Assembly: GCA_013399875.1 (NCBI GenBank)
Contig: VXAZ01006886.1
Coordinates: 1,004,107-1,068,106, forward strand
Length of the DNA: 64,000 nt
Direction of reading: 5' to 3'
DNA from: Gymnorhina tibicen
Lineage: Eukaryota; Chordata; Aves; Passeriformes; Artamidae
Shown here: positions 10,200 through 23,479 of the stretch, in pieces
Position numbering within the stretch: position 1 is the first letter of the stretch
Layout of the letters: every line of letters begins with the position of its first letter
Notes under the pieces: model-generated
Told to the model about the DNA's origin: nothing
Seen by the model: the letters and a program-made list of their open reading frames with translations, nothing else
Databases searched by the model: none
Made by a program: the position numbers and the translations under genes

Positions 10200-13100
10200 A
10201 ACAAACACCAGAACAGCATGTATTTGATGGAATTCATATTATTTTCCATTACAATCAAAATCACTTTTTCCTTAAAAACAAGCAAAATATCTGGAAAACA
10301 AAACAGATGATGTTCAAGTGATCTTTAAAGGGTGAAGGTCACACTTTAACAAAAAAACAGCAATCCAACCAACCCTTCTTCAGCTTTTACAATTAAACTG
10401 AAAGCAACAAAAATGTTAGCAATGCAATCCAATCAATTCAGGCTCTCTCTGCTTGAAGTTGAGAATCTGCCAACTCATATAAAAAATTTGCATTTCAAAA
10501 TGAAACATAAAATCCTTCTTTACCTGTTTGAAATGAAAAGAAATCCCAGTGAAGCTTGCAAAGTATATGCCCATTGTTTAATGACCTTCTAATAACAGTG
10601 AGAGAACATCCAAGAACATTGCAGATAATTCTGGTCTAATCAGGTTAATGATGGAAGCCAAGGCCAGGACTACAGCAAGCTGTTCGTTAGCATTTGATAT
10701 TTCTGGCAAATAAACTCACTGCTGTTCATCCATTAAGTTCACATCCAACAAATGGTAACAACTGCTCCTGACATTCAGTACAGAATATTCTGCTCCCGTA
10801 TCGAATCCTGCTGCTCTAAAGAAGCCGTCACTGACATGAAAGAGGAGTCCAAGCTTCTTCCAATGGCTTCTGTTAAATCAGCACAGCAATGAAGTTCCAG
10901 CTGAACAGGGCAAAAACTGGTCATAATTTTTTACTTTTTCCCAGTGTGTGAAGAAGTGTCTGGGGAAATTTTGTTTTTCATTGCAATGCAGGACAGGGAA
11001 AATAAAACAGAACCACATATTATTATGTTCTCAGCCTTCATACTGAGATCATGGTTCACTGATCACATACTAAACATGATATTTTTCATAAGTACTGTTC
11101 AATCTACCATGTGCAAATTCCAGATTTCTACTGGCCTTTAAATCCCAACTTTATGTATCTCTCGCAATCAGTATTCACTGGTGAGCTACATGGACATAAT
11201 CAAGCTTGCTCCAGCTGATTACTGACCAGCTTTAAAAGACCCAGAAGAGCTGTTTGCTCCAGCTGGAATGTTGATTAAAGCTATCTCAGCAAACATGGAA
11301 TATATGAGCACTCAGTTTCCAGCCATTCACCTAGAGACTATCAGAAATGCAAGATTTGCTGAGGTCAGGCTGAGATGTGTATAAAACTGATAACTTCTTT
11401 GGCCAGAAGGCATCATTTCCCTGTTCACTAAAGGGGTTCCTGCTCTGCAGGCCAGCAGTCCTTGTTACGGTTTGGAGTCGTGAAATGCCTCAGATTCCTT
11501 CAGAGTCCCAAATCCTTCTGCAGCCACCAGAGTCCTGAATGACATCTGTCACCAGCTGCCTTGAGGAGTTGCTCAAGTAACTCCTAATTCCTCAGGCAGG
11601 GATGAAGCTCTGAACTGCCTTTCCCCCTCTGGAGTTACTCCCCACTGTAACATTCATCCTACTGACATGTCCTCATGTATTTTTCTGCTGTCCTGAAAAA
11701 TATACTGGAGGTAAGCACATACACATATCCAGAAATTCAGACAAAGGAACATTTCTAAGGAGAGTCTTAAATATTACTCAAGAGTCTGCTTGATTTTTCA
11801 GAAGAACCTGGATTCTTATTTCCAGGCCAGGTGAAGGCTGGACTTGGAATTCAGTTAAGCATGTCAAGCTATATCTGAAGTTCAGTGGAAGTTAACAAGA
11901 CTCATAGAAGAGATCAAGACTTTCAGGGCAGCTAAACCATAAGCAAAGCTATAAAAACTTCAAAAGACGAAGACAGCCATCAGCCAATAGTAGATATCCA
12001 AAAGTGACAGTTCCTGTGGTAGGAAAGGAATCCACCTCCTTACAGTTCATTTCTCCCCAAAAATCTCTATCTGAAGCCTCAATTTTCCAGGAATGAGCAC
12101 TTACTAGAAGGTGGGGTACAACATTCTCATTCTCCTAAATCTTATCTATTTCCAAATCACTGAAATGTTCTGTCTGTCTCGTGCAGTTGCCTTGGAAATT
12201 GGCTGGTAAATACTAACTCAAGCTGGTCTACCAAAGCAGGTGATCAACTTTTTGCCCTTCCATTTCAATGATCCAAATAAAGTCTGGATGCAACACAGGC
12301 TATGTCTGCACTGTTCAGAGAAGCACTTTGTGAGGACATCCACTAGATTCCCCTGGAGGTCTAGAATGAAACCTCTTTGGGATCCAAGCTATCACCTCTC
12401 TGGATCTAAATGCAACCTATTTTTCAGTTACACGATATAATTTTGACTAGTTAAAAAGACACATTCACTTTTTTCACTGACAGTTGCCCATCTGTACAGT
12501 CTTACAATATCCTTTGAGGACTCCTGAATAGTCTTTACTATACACTTTGGGAGGTTACAAATAGGAACTCTCTAAAACTGCAATGATAATGCAGCCAACA
12601 CTGCATATAATATAGGCAGCTGAAAGACTGGGAATCTAGCAGAAGATAAAACACCACAGCAGCTCTAACTTTCTGCATGACAGCTGTAAAAAGATTAGGA
12701 ATTATTTCATATCTACCTATACCATGCTTAGAGATACATGCTTAGATAGACTGCAAAGGTCATCTGATATTTACAGCTCCAGCTCTCAGTGAGAGCAACC
12801 TGGCTGCTCTGAATTCAACAGCCTGGCTTTGATCCTCAGGGAAATATGGTCTAGCCATCTCCTGCCTCCACTCCAAAGTGATTGATGTACTTCAGCAGTT
12901 GCTGAAGGAGAGATATGAAAAAAATTACCAATCTATTTTGAAGAGCCCATCAAGGGGTCTTTTATGTGTAAACACTTCCTGATTTGATGACAACTTATAG
13001 GATAAATGATTTGTCTCACTATGTTTTTAATTACTCAGTCTAGACAAGATTAATTGCAATTTATTTCAGTTGAGGTGAGCAAGAGTATCAACATCTCCTA

Positions 13101-16100
13101 TTGAGTACACATGTCCTATGGAGACAAGTCTATATCCTTCTTGTCTTCTCTCCAAACTCCATGGAGATAAATTGCCTCCTGCTCAAGGTGCTCCTTGCTT
13201 ATCATCCCCAACAGCTTCTTCTAACCAAGTCCCATCAGGGTTCTAAAAGCCCTGAGGCATAAAGAGCTCAGTCCCTGTGGGGCTCTGTTTCCACTGTTTC
13301 CAGTTTGCCACCACGCCCGCACTTTGATGAAGGAGGCACCTCAAAATCTGGAGAAGGGAAACAGCCTGTAGCTCTGAAAGACTGCTGCAGTTACCCATGC
13401 CAAGGTACTGACAGTGCAGGGGAAAGGGAGCAGCACAGAGGCAGAAAGCAGAAACAGTGGAGCTGGCACTGAAATCAGGTGAGAGTAACAAGACACAAGA
13501 TCACACACCATTGCCATTTCAGAATGAGAGGCAGGAATCACGACTAGATTGTAAAATTAACTGATAGCAGTAAATAAAATAAGGTAGGAAAAGCAGATGG
13601 AAGTAGCAACATACTTGGGTACGTTATAAGACATTCATTACAAGACTGCCTGCAGCAGAGGCTGAAACCTCATTAGTCATATGTACTTCTCTGCACCGAA
13701 TGTGTGATATTTACAGTTATGATTAGTTTATAGACTAGTTGAAGCTTGGACCAATGCCTGGTTTTGTTCTTTCAGAAGCACTTTAACTATTTTCAGGGTA
13801 AACAGTTATGACTGAGGAAAAAATATATAATGTAGAGTGGCTAAGCAGTAGCTCACAGAGCAAAGCCAAAAATAATGGGACATAAAGATAGAAAAAACGT
13901 ATGAAAACAAGAGATGAATGTGGACTGATGGCAAACACTGCAGGTATATGGTACTCATTCATATCCAGTCAGACAGTTAATGAAATAGCCTATAGAAACA
14001 GGACTGTCTTTTAAAAACCAAAATTACTGCCTGATATCAGCTGAATGATTCATCCTCCAATTTGCTAGAGATTTGAGCAGAACTACAGTGTACACAAACA
14101 ATAAGTCTCTTTCTCTTACTGTTGATTTTATGGATTATCATGAAGAAACTGGGAAATAGTGGGTCATATTGAACTCTAATCAGATTTTAGCATTAGGGGA
14201 AAAAAAAACCTTAATTTTTTAAAATAATATTTTCTTAATGTAGCTCAAAGCATTTGTTTGGTGAGGAATGGTTCTGAATTATAGTTGCTGGTAGAGCTTT
14301 GATGCTCTCACCAAACAATATGTGCATGGACTGGCAGAGAGCTTCTCAGTCGTAAATGGAAAAAGGATCAAGGTTGCAACGGTGGCAGGGAGAGAGAGCA
14401 AAGAAAAGGGTGTTGGAAAGGTGGAATAGAAGGGGTCAAAAAGGATCGTCTGGCTTCTCAGGGGAGGAATGAGACAAACTTACAAAAAGGTGAAGAATGA
14501 TGAGTTTTGAGCAGGATGAATATTGGTCTCTCTCTGCCTCTCTCTCTTTCCCTGCCTATCCCAGCTTGTCTCCCTTGACTACCTAAGGTACAAACCTGCA
14601 TTTGAAAACTGCTACATCAGGGCTCCTGCTTTACTTCTCTCCTTCAACCTTCTCTATTCTGTACCTGACTGTGGAAGAAGAGACCAAGTGGGCAGCCAGT
14701 CCCTACCCCAGCAGTGTAAAAGGCAAACACACCCAAACAGGAGGCAGGGATTAGCAGCTGAAGAATGTCTCAGAGAAGGGCTTTCTATTCTTCCTTCAAA
14801 GGAAGCTGAAGGAGACTGTTGCTGCTGGAAGAACATGACCCTTGGAGTACAGTTAGTTTTTCTCTGCTGATGTGGTGGACTGAAGAATCTCACCGTGAGG
14901 CCACATGAGTGCCAGAGTGGCACTGTAAGAGGGACCATGGCAAGATCAAGATTGAGCCTAACTACTGCTCTCAGCAGCAGTGAGTTGCTGGATCAGCTCA
15001 TATTGTATCAAATGCTGTCTGCCTGCACCCTAAATTTGCCTGCTGCTCCCTTTCCAAAGCTTGTAAAAATGTAGATTTGGTCAAAGAAGGCTAAAACTGC
15101 TTAAGTGAGACCTGTGCTGAAAATCAGATCTCTTTTGACTTTCTGATTCGATACGTTCAGCCTTTTGAATTGCTACTTTTAGGAGCAATTGTCCCAAAGA
15201 CTATTAACTAGAACTTCTCCTAAGTCTCAGTGAGTAGTTAGTTTCTGTCTAGAAAAATGAGTATCATATTTCTAGAATCTTGCCAACCCAACACAGAGCT
15301 CAGTGCATCCTGTGAGAACAACCATCAGTTCAGCTGGTTTTGAAAAAGATGCTCTGAATTACCCCAGGTTATCTGAGTTGAATTTTATTTTTCCAGATTT
15401 ATGGCTGACCATTACTCCCATGCTTTGTGTTACATAAGCATGTGGCAAAAATTGACAGATTTTTGCTTTCTCTCTCTTATATTTTCCTTGGAATGCTTCA
15501 TACAGCAAATCTAGTAAGGTATTTAGAAAGTCAGCCGATGTATGAAGACATTAACAATCTGAGGAATATCAAATTGCTTGGAGATTAGAGAGAAAAACAA
15601 AAAGAGGAAAACTTCTTGAGAAGAGATAAGCACAGAAGAAAATACATAATTTGCAGAGCTCTACAACAAATGACTTTAGCACATGTGTGCACATTTATGT
15701 TATTTCCAACAGAAAATGTCAAAGGAATTTTCCACGGCTCTGCTAAATGAACACAGACTTTTCTACAGGTGAATATTTCTTAAGAGTTCAGGAGTCTTAA
15801 GTAATTATGTACCCTGTTAAAAGAGATGACATGTTCCGTGCAATCCTGGCAGCCCTTAAGAGAACCATTACAAAGTTTATGTTATCTTTTTTTAGCTTAT
15901 ATTTGGTTTGTTTGTATTGGATATATTCTGGATTTATTCTCTTTAACAGTGAAGACAAAGGGGGTCTACATTGTACACAAGTAAACCAAATAAATCCGAA
16001 ATATTTGAGCAAAGTAAATTGGTGTTTACTGTGTGTATAACAACAAATGGACACCTGAAAGAATTGATGGGGATGCTGAAAACAAAATGGAACAGCAAAG

Positions 16101-16840
16101 TCTACTGCAAGAAGCTACTGAAGACAAAACTTGAGATTCAAAACTATTACAAACATATATGTGCATGGCAGAATATTACCTACAGTTGCTATAACCGAGA
16201 ATAATCTATATATTTTGGACTAAAGATTGAAACTTGATTAAGCCCTGAAGGAAAATAGCTGGTGAGGTCAGGATTTAGACATGTGTGAAGATGTGCCATA
16301 GTGTGTCTGCCTGTTATAGGCCCTTCTAAAGAATCTGGGCTGGGTCACTTCTAGAGACAGGATATTGGACTGCCTGCTTGTCTCCAGCATGAAATGTCTG
16401 TGTTCCTATGGAGTTCTAAACTAAATCAGAACTTTTACTTAAGGACAATATTTTCGAAGTTATTTACCACACTCTCTTTATATTACTGTTGAAATACTAC
16501 TTAAACAATTGATACATGCTTATTTTTAACAGGGAGCCATTTATAAACTCAGATAAATATAATTCATGTCAAATATTTCTTATTTTATTAATTGAATTCA
16601 GTGGGTTTCAACTACACAAGTGCCTCAAGCAGGATTATAACCTGCAACTCTTAAGGAGTTTCTGATGTTCATTAATGCAATTAAAAAAATAATTGCTATA
16701 GTTTCCCTGTTTTATATTTCCTGATGTCTTGCATATTTTTCTCCTGAAATTCAGGTGTAAATCAGCTACATCTGATTCTGTCTTCTTTAAGACAGATAAG
16801 CAAACAATGATGTGATCTTAGAGATGTACCCTGTGTACAG
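10200..16840. other. Non-coding sequence without recognised features
   Basis: Mostly AT-rich with a slightly GC-richer stretch near 11430-11650. No transposon end, coding frame or RNA gene recognised. The frames of 94-115 codons near 14523-14938 overlap on opposite strands and begin in the CT-rich tract at 14527. Confidence 0.55.
14527..14556 (+). repeat. CT-rich simple repeat
   Basis: An interrupted (TC)n run: two CT-repeat stretches separated by GCC and followed by TTTCCC. A low-complexity pyrimidine tract. Confidence 0.8.
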
Positions 16841-16841
16841 G

Positions 16842-16922
16842 AAAAAAAACCCCAACCAACCAACTAACCAATTCCAAACACCACCACCAACAACAAAACC
16901 AACAACCAAAGAACCAAACAGA
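16842..16922 (+). repeat. A/C-rich low-complexity tract with A8C4 head
   Basis: Begins with A8 (16842-16849) and C4 (16850-16853), followed by about 70 bases of almost pure A and C (CAACCAACCAACTAACCAA and similar). Same architecture as 20325 and 47334. Confidence 0.85.
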
Positions 16923-19905
16923 AAGCTGAGAAAAAAGTGACCAATCCAAAGCTGGGTTTAGGACAACCTAATTCTTAGAAATCTTGATCCTGAGCAACAC
17001 AGGCTGTAATACTGTGAAAACCAACCTGCTCTTTCCACTTATTTACCAAAAAAATAAAGAGGACTTAATATCTTCTGACATCAATTCTATGTCCACCTAT
17101 GCTACCTGTGCTCTGCTTCACATGGTACCTTTCACTGCAACTATTCCATCTCAGTTCACTAATGAACAATGCCTCTCACTGTGGAGCACAGAATTTCAGT
17201 TTTAGAAGTTCTTACATCAAACTTTTCTTTGCCTATTTTTTATTTAAATTAAAATCATTATACTGACACAATTAGCAGGAAGAGCAGTTTGATTGACATT
17301 ATGATCAGGTTGTCTTTTTTGAGCCAGAGTAAAACAAGGGGACCAGAGCAGTACAGCACAGATATCATAACAATCCTCTGTCATACAAAACATGACAAAA
17401 TGCAGGCTTTGAGGGAAAAAAACCCCACAAAAATACCACTCTGTGGAATACTCAGAATTTCACTGATCTTTTCTCGTAATCATATTATAATAGTTGTGTT
17501 ATCATAATGCAAGAACACTACTGAATTTATTCTGTATTATTCTAGTGCCCAGACACATTTCCAAGTGACCTACAATCTCAGAAAAAAAAAAACTCAATCC
17601 TTACTTCCAAAAATTCTACAAGCCTGGTTTAATGTTGGTGGTCTAGTGAATACACAATCATCCACTACCTAGCATTAGGCTCTAGGACTAGAGAGAAAAT
17701 AATTCGGATTAACATCAGCCAATGCTCTCACTTTACTGGAAGTTTAGTGTTTGACAAATACTTCTGAGAGGAGATGGATGTTTAAAGAATGGTTTGTAGA
17801 ACTTTTTGGGGAGCAGCTCCCAAGTATGATGTACCAATGAGACAAAGCCAAAACACACTTATGAAGTTTTCAGTCATATTGACAAAGAAAGGATGATCAG
17901 ATTCAAAAAGAAAATAGTTTGGTGTGAACAAATGAGGATAAATTGGGCGGGGTGACAATCTTGCAAGTGAAGACAAGTGACTTCTCTTTGATGCAATAGA
18001 AAAATCAGTGGAGAGATACTAAGCCTGAATGATGAGCTAGAAAAATGAATTTATACAGATATGCAGAAAGCAAGATTGCATTTCTCCAGGCAAGAGAAAA
18101 CAGATTTACAGTAACCAAGATGTAACCTGATGAATGTAGACAGCACTTTCAGCTGTGTGAACTGACTGAAAAGGTACTTAGAGCTGTAGAGAAGAATGAG
18201 ACAGCATGACCAAGGCATGGGGAGGATGTGAGGATCTGCAGGAATACCTAGAGATGATGACTGTGGTTTTTTGAACTACAGAAACAGAGTCCTGCTTTAA
18301 ACTGAATGAATCTTAAACAGAACAAAACATATTGAGGAGGAAACTGAAGAAGGCTACTAGACCATAAAAGATATTAGATGTCAAATGGGATTCTGTGGTT
18401 CTCTCTTGGCACAGACAATGCTGACTTGACTTTCAATCAGTACTTATGGAAACATCTCTCTTCCTCCTCAAAAAAAGGATGCAAGAAGGTTTGATATAAA
18501 CTATTTTTTAAAACACCAAATCATATTTAGTATGTGCTGATGACTTGCTGCCTTTTATGTACATATGTTTTTGCTATGACAAGCCCATGTTTTTCAATTA
18601 ATTTGACGGTGTGATTCAATGTAATCCAATCGAGGTATATAAAGAGAGCTGTGTATAATCAGAAAAGTACTAAAACAGAACTCTTCTGAAAAGGCATTTG
18701 GTGTGATGGTGAAACTTCAGGAAACTGAATCAGAAATCTGAAGCAGGAAACAGAAATCTAAAACAGTGCTACAAATCCCAGTAGGACAGCCATTTGTAGA
18801 TGTGAAGTATTCCCACCACAAATCTTGGTATTCGTGCATTATATAAAAGTAAGTGTTCTTCTGGGAACAAATAGAGGAGAAAAAAGAATCTTAGATTGTT
18901 CTAAAACATTAGAGCATTATTGTTCATTCCCATGCAGTTTAAAATCTCAGAGCATTCCTGTTTTGAACCTTTATTTTTAGGGATCCTACCACCAGGTTTT
19001 ACCATGCACATTTAGCTGCAATTTGGAATGCAAGGTATAAGCCCAGAAGTGAAATTATTTTAGTTAATTGAAGGGGAGAATGTAATCAGTCAGATTCTTT
19101 TTCTAATTAAAAACTGCAAAAAAATAATTAATTCCAAATGCTTTCTTGCACAAAATAGCTCCAAATCAGATAGGGATTTAGGATGCATAATTCAAGCTTG
19201 AATACAGGGTTGAAATCCTCTCCAGAAATTTCCAGGGTATTTGCATCCAGATTTTGGACTGGGAACAGTTTTTTTGTTCAGACATTCTTTTAAAAGATGT
19301 AAAACAAGATGGCTATATAAACTATACACACTATACATATGTTCTGAGCTCTTCAGGGAATTTGAAATTACAGTCTGAGTAAGAGGCCCAGGGGCTTAGT
19401 TTGGATTTGAAAGACCCACGAAATTACGAACATATCAGTGTATAACTACTTCATCCACATAACAGAAATACAGACCATAGGTACAAGCAGCACTTTGAGA
19501 GGTAAAACAGTTTAGTCAAATGCTCCATAATGTTTTTCAGGAGGAAGTTTTCTTTTGTCTCACTTAAATCTTCCTTACTATATTTTAAGATCATGTTTGT
19601 TTATTTTACCCATCCTAGACAGGAAGAATAAGTTCCCTATGTCTCTGCATACTACACTGGAAAACATTTTCACGCCACTCCCTTTAGGCTAAACATTCCT
19701 ATTTCCTTACTTCCTTTTTTCTGTGAAAATTATGTTGAGTTCCTTTTCAGTGTGTTCAGACAGTTTCTATTTACCTGCAGTGGAGTGCCCAGCACACAGT
19801 AGACACAGCAGACAGTATTTCCAATGTTATGTACAAGAGAGAACAATTTCATGGCTTTTCTGGGCTGCAAAATATACCATGGCTCTGGGCACTGCATGCA
19901 TGACA
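16923..19905. other. AT-rich non-coding sequence
   Basis: No gene recognised. Includes an isolated A7C4 (17416-17426), an A12 run near 17582, and the 12-base palindrome TTCAAGCTTGAA near 19193. Nothing resembles a transposon end. Confidence 0.55.
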
Positions 19906-19908
19906 TTT

Positions 19909-19980
19909 TTGTGATATATTGTGGGAATATTTATTCCCTTGTGACAATATGATATTTGTCACTTGTGATTTATGTGTGAC
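19909..19980. promoter_or_regulatory. Cluster of small palindromes and TTGTGA repeats
   Basis: Two adjacent perfect inverted repeats: GGGAATA/TATTCCC (19923-19938, two-base loop) and GTGACAA/TTGTCAC (19941-19962, eight-base loop). The hexamer TTGTGA occurs at 19909, 19939 and 19963, with a related TGTGTGAC just downstream. It could be a regulatory cluster or a local sequence-expansion remnant. No family name can be assigned. Confidence 0.4.
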
Positions 19981-20324
19981 TTCTTATAATTGTCAGGTCC
20001 TGTTCTGAAGGATTTCCAATTTTACCTCTTTTGGTGAATGAACAGTTTATTCTTATCAAAATATAGTACACTGGCTTTCAGTGAGCACAAATACAATATA
20101 TTTTTAATCAAGATTTTGACTTTGCCATTTTGAACTCAAAAATAAAGTAGTGCTTTCAGTGCTTTTACAGAAATTGAAGTTAATCCAACCCCTTTATAAT
20201 TTTCCTTTCCTCTCCCATTTTTTTAAACTTAAAAATCTTTCTTAAATTTCCCCTGTATAACCTGTGTTCTACACATTCTCAAAGATTAGGTGTTCATCTA
20301 TAAAGTTAATTTGTTCAAGTGATT

Positions 20325-20371
20325 AAAAAAAACCCCAAACAAACAAACAAACAGAAAAACCAAACAAAACC
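20325..20371 (+). repeat. A/C-rich tract with A8C4 head
   Basis: A8 (20325-20332), C4 (20333-20336), then (AAAC)n and AAACCAAAC-type sequence. Matches the start of the tracts at 16842 and 47334. Confidence 0.85.
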
Positions 20372-22930
20372 AGTCAATGACCTGTGAAGATATTTTGTTA
20401 AAGGTATTATAGGATTAGTTTGTTATTCTCAATCTGCTCATAGCAATGGGCTGTGATGTCTTAAGCTAATTTTTCTCCAGCTTATTATTGGTCCAGAAGT
20501 GACTTTACAGGCAAAAAGTCAGAGGTACTGCAATAATTCAGTCAGGAGTAGAGTTTCTGTCACCATGTGGTTTCATTGTACTTAACAGCGTGGTGCATGT
20601 GAGATCAGTCTCAGGACATCCTTCCAGAATTTTCCTGGCTGTGTACCCCTGAAGGAAGCAGGACATTGTTTACAATTGTTTTATGGCAGATTTTAAATGT
20701 CTCTAACACCAGTAGAACTGTGTTGTGCTGCACTGCCATACATTTGAGGCAAGATACGGCAGATATTCTTTGTAGATTGTTTTTTTAAATTGTTTTGAAA
20801 GATGACAGTTAATATGAGTATGTCTCCACAAAATTATAGATTGACACATTCTTCATATATCTTTCAACTGACATTTGCTTTCACCATTACTTTCGGCTCT
20901 ACTCATCTGTGGAGGCGACTGCAATGCTCCCACAAGTAGGTACACCAAGATTTTTATTTTCATTACTCCAGTACCTTTAAGAGTTGCCATTTCAGAGTTA
21001 GCACTGTCACCTGAAAATCTGTCCAAGTGATAATGTTTCTTTGTAACTAAAGCACTGCTCAGAGCTCTGTTTTTGAGGCAGGCAAAACCGTTTTGGTTGT
21101 GAAATAGTATTGTTAAGCAAGTACACTGACAACCTTAGGTCAATGCACCGAGTCATCTGCTCACGTACCTACAGCACTCTCCAATTGCTTTACTCCTCCA
21201 GATTAGATTTGGTGGTATCATATTCACCATCATTCCCTAGATAATCCCAAATCTGCACAAAGAATACTGACTGAATATGACCCAGCAATTCTTGAAAGGA
21301 GTTCTAACAAAAAGCCTTGGTTATCATTCTCTGTGTTAGCTCAGAGAGGGAAGCACTGGGTAGGGCCATCCCAGGGGGTCAGTTAATTCACTAGCAAACT
21401 AGGTACAGATCTCCAGCAAGATGAAAATCTGACAATCCCAGACTAAAAGAAACATTGAATGAAAAGCATCCAATGCTGAAGGTCCAAACATTGAATATTT
21501 GAATTCTGAACAAAGTCCAGCAAAGGGATCTTCAAACGACCAGTTACTGTTTCAAACACAATCTTTGGAAGCATCTGCTGAGATTAAGGAATTTCCTTGC
21601 TTTGAACACTCAGGTGAATAAGGAATACTCACTTTAGCATTAGAGGTTCCTTTTGATACAGCCCCCAACAACAGTGTTCAAGGGGAATGTGCACCACCCT
21701 GGAAAATTAACTCCATGCCTAAATCAAGTGCTAGGGAAACACAGTAGTGAGAGATCTGTGTCTGAATTAGTGTGAAATACTTGAGTGTGGAGTTTCTTCC
21801 TGCTTTTCAAAGTAAAATTTTATCTGATGCTTTGCTTTTAAAGCTATTTGAAGTTTGAAGTCTTAAGCAGTTTGTGACTAAGGAAGTGTATCATCTTGAT
21901 AGAATAAATTGTTTTCTTGCTGTTGAAAATTAATAGTAGGGTTATCACAGACCAGGGAGAAGGAGAAGAATATGGTTTGAGTTGACTTTCAATTAAATCC
22001 TACATTGATATATTAAGTAAATTCAGTACTGTGCTAACTTAAAAACACCTGCAGGGCTTTCCTAAAGCTCTGGCTGAGGCAGAGGATTTAATTCTATTTT
22101 CAATTCTAGAAGACTCAGGCACAATTTACATTTGCTCAAGGTTTTAGAGGTAAATAATAAAACATCCCTGACAGGTTATAATTAACGGTTGTTTAAGGTA
22201 CATACACACTATCAGATGATAACACTGTAGTGACAGAAATGCAAGGCAGGATATCTTTTAAATAGATAGATTATGAATGAATATTAGCATAGGATATTTT
22301 TTCCAGTACAGGCAATAGTCCTGTAGAATTTGAAATTAGATTTTATAAATTGTAGCCCTTTGTGCCTTCTCAGAAGGTCCTTTCAGGTTTGCATGTCAGC
22401 TCGACTGCTAGAATAGAAAAAATTAAAAATTATCCATTCTACGATTTACATGAAAGTCTTATGCCCTCTCACATGCCATGTAGTAAGATTAAAATATTGT
22501 TCAGTACTCATGAACCCAATTCTTTAGGAGTACCAGCGAGAAAAATATAAGAACCACCATAGTGATTGTCAGGTCAGGATTTGGTTTGGTCCCACATCAA
22601 GAGGCATCTGAAGGCAGTTTGAATAAAATTGCCAAGCTTATGTAGTTGGTGGCTTTCTGTGTTCAGAAAACAGAGGTGTGTTCTGAGGAGCTGAAAGAGA
22701 CTTTTCCCTTGTGCTGCTCTGAGCCACCATCCCACAAAGAGATGGTGGGAGATGGCTTGGGAGAGGAAAAGCTGCCTTGAGCTGTTTGAGGAGGGACCTC
22801 AGCAGCTCCTGCGAACATGATGAGCACAGCCCAGGCCCTCCTTTTGTTTAACTTTCTGTTCTTATATTTGTTGGCAGGAGAAGCTTGTTAAAACAGAATC
22901 ATTTACCACATGGGATAAGGCAAAGCAAGG
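20372..22930. other. Non-coding sequence
   Basis: No gene or transposon recognised. A small inverted repeat, CCACCATC (22724-22731) with GATGGTGG (22741-22748), lies in a slightly GC-richer stretch (about 22660-22840). Confidence 0.55.
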
Positions 22931-22931
22931 G

Positions 22932-22987
22932 TTTTCTTTTTCCTTTTCTTCACTCCACCCCTCCTTTTCTTTTTTCCTTCTCCCTCC
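22932..22987 (+). repeat. Polypyrimidine tract
   Basis: About 56 bases of C and T interrupted by only two A's. Long polypyrimidine/polypurine DNA can adopt triplex structure, but here it is probably just low-complexity sequence. Confidence 0.8.
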
Positions 22988-23457
22988 AAAGGGAGACATT
23001 ATTTAGCTTTGTAACTAAAAATCACATTGGTAATAAGCATGTTAAATATATTGCCTAATTATATTGTAGTTATTTTGTGAAGAATTCTGTGCTTTTGTTC
23101 AATTTTATCTTTTTTCTTCTCTTGCCTATGAAGAATGTTTATGAATTATGCATGCAAACATAATTAAGAATAACAATTGGTGAATTTTACCCTAGTGACA
23201 TTGTTCTGTCTTTCAGTCTCCCACACGACTGTAACTGTACTGAGTTTATGCAAGTGGCAAAGGTTCTCTACTAAAACCATAAGTACTCTGTCTAGAGTTT
23301 CTTTGTGTGCCAACAGCACTAAATGTGTGAGAGTAGTTTTGCTATCTGATTCCTGCTTAATTCTAAGTGATTAAAGGTCTATCCTCTGACCTGGAGAAAT
23401 ACTGACCAGGTATATAACTGAGTTAAATTCTAATAGGGGTGCTGGAGGTGGGTATTT

Positions 23458-23475
23458 AAAAAAAAAAAAAAAAAA
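23458..23475 (+). repeat. Poly-A run of 18
   Basis: An uninterrupted A18, the longest homopolymer I found. No processed pseudogene or SINE body precedes it, so there is no evidence that it is a retroposon tail. Confidence 0.9.
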
Positions 23476-23479
23476 GCTG

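Noticed and set aside
23458..23475. A18 run as a retroposon tail
   Set aside because: No SINE, LINE or processed-gene body precedes it on either strand, and no target-site duplication is evident.
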